A stretch of DNA of 5,921 bases from Pseudomonadota bacterium (GTDB taxonomy: Bacteria > BMS3Abin14), in assembly GCA_016937135.1 (NCBI GenBank), contig JAFGWO010000087.1, positions 1-5,921 on the forward strand, in the 5' to 3' direction. Below the pieces are notes generated by a model, which made no database searches, was not told the origin of the DNA, and worked only from the letters and a program-made list of their open reading frames with translations. Below, piece by piece: positions 5,084 to 5,921 of this stretch. Each line of letters opens with the position of its first letter. Positions within the stretch are counted from its first letter, which is position 1. The position numbers were made by a program, and so were the translations under genes.

Positions 5084-5921
5084 ATGGCGGCAGTGAGTAA
5101 ACTCAGGGAAAAAATCCTCGCGGAACTGGAAGAGGAAATCAAACCCTGGATCGGGGAGGAGTACAAGAAGCGGCAGAAGATTTACAGGGCTGAGATCGAA
5201 AAACAGGTGGCCTGGGCGCTGGAGTCCGACGGCCCGGCGGGGGCCAGCACCGTCAGGGCCTACCATGAAAAGGCCATGGGCCTCGCCATGCGGGAACTGC
5301 TCTCTTCCATAAAGTTTGAAGCCGACCAGTGGATCATGGCGGAGCTGGAAAAGAGGCTGGAGGAAGCTGACGCGGGGAAGCGGGGACGCGGAGACGCGGG
5401 GAAAGGCAAGACCAAGGCAGCGGCGAAGGCCGGGGCAAAATCCAACGCGGCCGGAGCGAAGGCGAAACCTTCCACCGCCGGGACGAAGGAGCCAAAGTCT
5501 TCCACAAAGACCGGGACCGCCAAAGCCAAGGCTGCGGCAAAGCCCGCTGCCAAACCGAAAGCCGCTCCGGCGAAAGCAGCAGCGAAAGCCGGGACTAAAA
5601 CGAAAGCTGCTGCGGGCAAGGCGAAGGCCCCCGCAAAGGGGAAAGCGGCTCCCGCCAAAGCTGCTGCGAAGAGTGCGGCCAAACCGAAAGCCGCTCCGGC
5701 GAAAGCAGCAGCGAAAGCCGGGACTAAAACGAAAACCGCTGCGGGCAAGACGAAGGCCCCCGCAAAGGGGAAAGCGGCTCCCGCCAAAGCTGTTGCGAAG
5801 AGTGCAGCCAAACCGAAAGCCGCTCCGGCGAAAGCAACAGCGAAAGCCGGGACTAAAACGAAAACCGCTGCGGGCAAGACGAAGGCCCCCGCAAAGGGGA
5901 AAGCGGCTCCCGCCAAAGCTG
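5084..5921 (+). CDS. Histone H1-like Lys/Ala/Pro-rich repeat protein, 3' end beyond window
   Basis: Open from the ATG at 5084 to the window end (279 complete codons, no stop). Residues 1 to about 95 are a charged, mainly helical domain (for example KLREKILAELEEEIKPW and LLSSIKFEADQWIMAELEKR) that I do not recognise. A Gly/Lys/Arg linker (96-107) is followed by a strongly basic, low-complexity tail of Lys, Ala, Pro, Gly, Thr and Ser with no hydrophobic content, like the C-terminal tails of histone H1 and of bacterial H1-like proteins (AlgP, Hc1/Hc2 type). The tail contains 43-residue tandem repeats from residue 155. By analogy it would bind nucleic acid or another polyanion non-specifically; the N-terminal domain may give a specific target or oligomerise. 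The antisense frame over this tail is long only because the GC-rich repeats lack stops. Confidence 0.88.
   Translation, partial: MAAVSKLREKILAELEEEIKPWIGEEYKKRQKIYRAEIEKQVAWALESDGPAGASTVRAYHEKAMGLAMRELLSSIKFEADQWIMAELEKRLEEADAGKRGRGDAGKGKTKAAAKAGAKSNAAGAKAKPSTAGTKEPKSSTKTGTAKAKAAAKPAAKPKAAPAKAAAKAGTKTKAAAGKAKAPAKGKAAPAKAAAKSAAKPKAAPAKAAAKAGTKTKTAAGKTKAPAKGKAAPAKAVAKSAAKPKAAPAKATAKAGTKTKTAAGKTKAPAKGKAAPAKA
5369..5402. repeat. Octamer-family repeat inside the H1-like gene
   Basis: Units GGGGAAGC (5374-5381), GGGGACGC (5382-5389) and GGAGACGC (5390-5397) are in 8-base phase and are followed by GGGGA. Positions 5385-5402 are an exact 18-base reverse complement of 4578-4595. In the protein this encodes the DAGKRGRGDAGK linker between the helical domain and the basic tail. 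Confidence 0.8.
5546..5921. repeat. 129-bp in-frame tandem repeats
   Basis: Units are 5546-5674, 5675-5803 and 5804-5921 (the third cut by the window end). By hand comparison units 1 and 2 differ at 5 of 129 positions, and units 2 and 3 at 2 of the 118 visible. Synonymous positions are almost all conserved, which points to recent duplication or gene conversion. Each unit encodes 43 residues starting A-A-K-P-K. Confidence 0.92.

Noticed and set aside
4508..5266. 252-residue minus-strand frame across the lipoprotein gene and the start of the H1-like gene
   Set aside because: It crosses two plus-strand genes and their ribosome binding site, and its C-terminus is a Glu/Lys/Arg/Gly translation of the purine strand of the heptamer array.
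5260..5916. Long minus-strand frame of Ala/Phe/Val-rich repeats over the H1-like gene
   Set aside because: It is the antisense of the Lys/Ala repeat gene. The plus strand has an AAGGAG site, a proper start and a sensible N-terminal domain; the minus frame has none of these.

Overview
This is a GC-rich bacterial window. Purine-rich Shine-Dalgarno sites, ATG/GTG starts, the protein families and a spacer full of short tandem repeats suggest an uncultured, probably anaerobic lineage of the Desulfobacterota (former Deltaproteobacteria) type. That placement is inference: there is no marker gene here.

Layout. (1) 31-1017, minus strand: a dihydroorotate-dehydrogenase-like FMN barrel protein that lacks the usual catalytic Cys/Ser motif. 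(2) 1018-1237: a divergent intergenic region. (3) 1238-4025, plus strand: an operon-like run of three genes. These are a two-TM membrane protein of unknown function, a GT-A glycosyltransferase resembling mannosylglycerate synthase (GT78) and glucosyl-3-phosphoglycerate synthase, and a small MscS-like (conserved TM helix) channel protein starting 4 bases after the glycosyltransferase stop. The glycosyltransferase has no canonical start where its domain begins; one surplus A in an A4 run at 2051-2054 would explain this. (4) 4026-about 4670: a repeat-rich stretch with four unrelated heptamer tandem arrays, an octamer family and a nonamer array. The last part runs into the 5' end of a coding frame. 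(5) Up to 4987: a putative lipoprotein whose hydrophobic signal segment is written by one of the heptamer arrays. (6) 5084 to beyond the window end: a histone-H1-like Lys/Ala/Pro-rich protein with 129-bp tandem repeats. It has no stop inside the window, so callers that need a stop miss it and may report the antisense Ala/Phe-rich frame instead.

How the genes may work together. A compatible-solute-type glycosyltransferase translationally linked to a mechanosensitive-type channel, preceded by an unknown envelope protein, suggests an osmotic-stress or envelope module. This is inference from families and gene order. The lipoprotein and H1-like genes appear to be separate units. The spacer repeats have entered coding sequence at two places: the lipoprotein signal segment and the linker of the H1-like protein.
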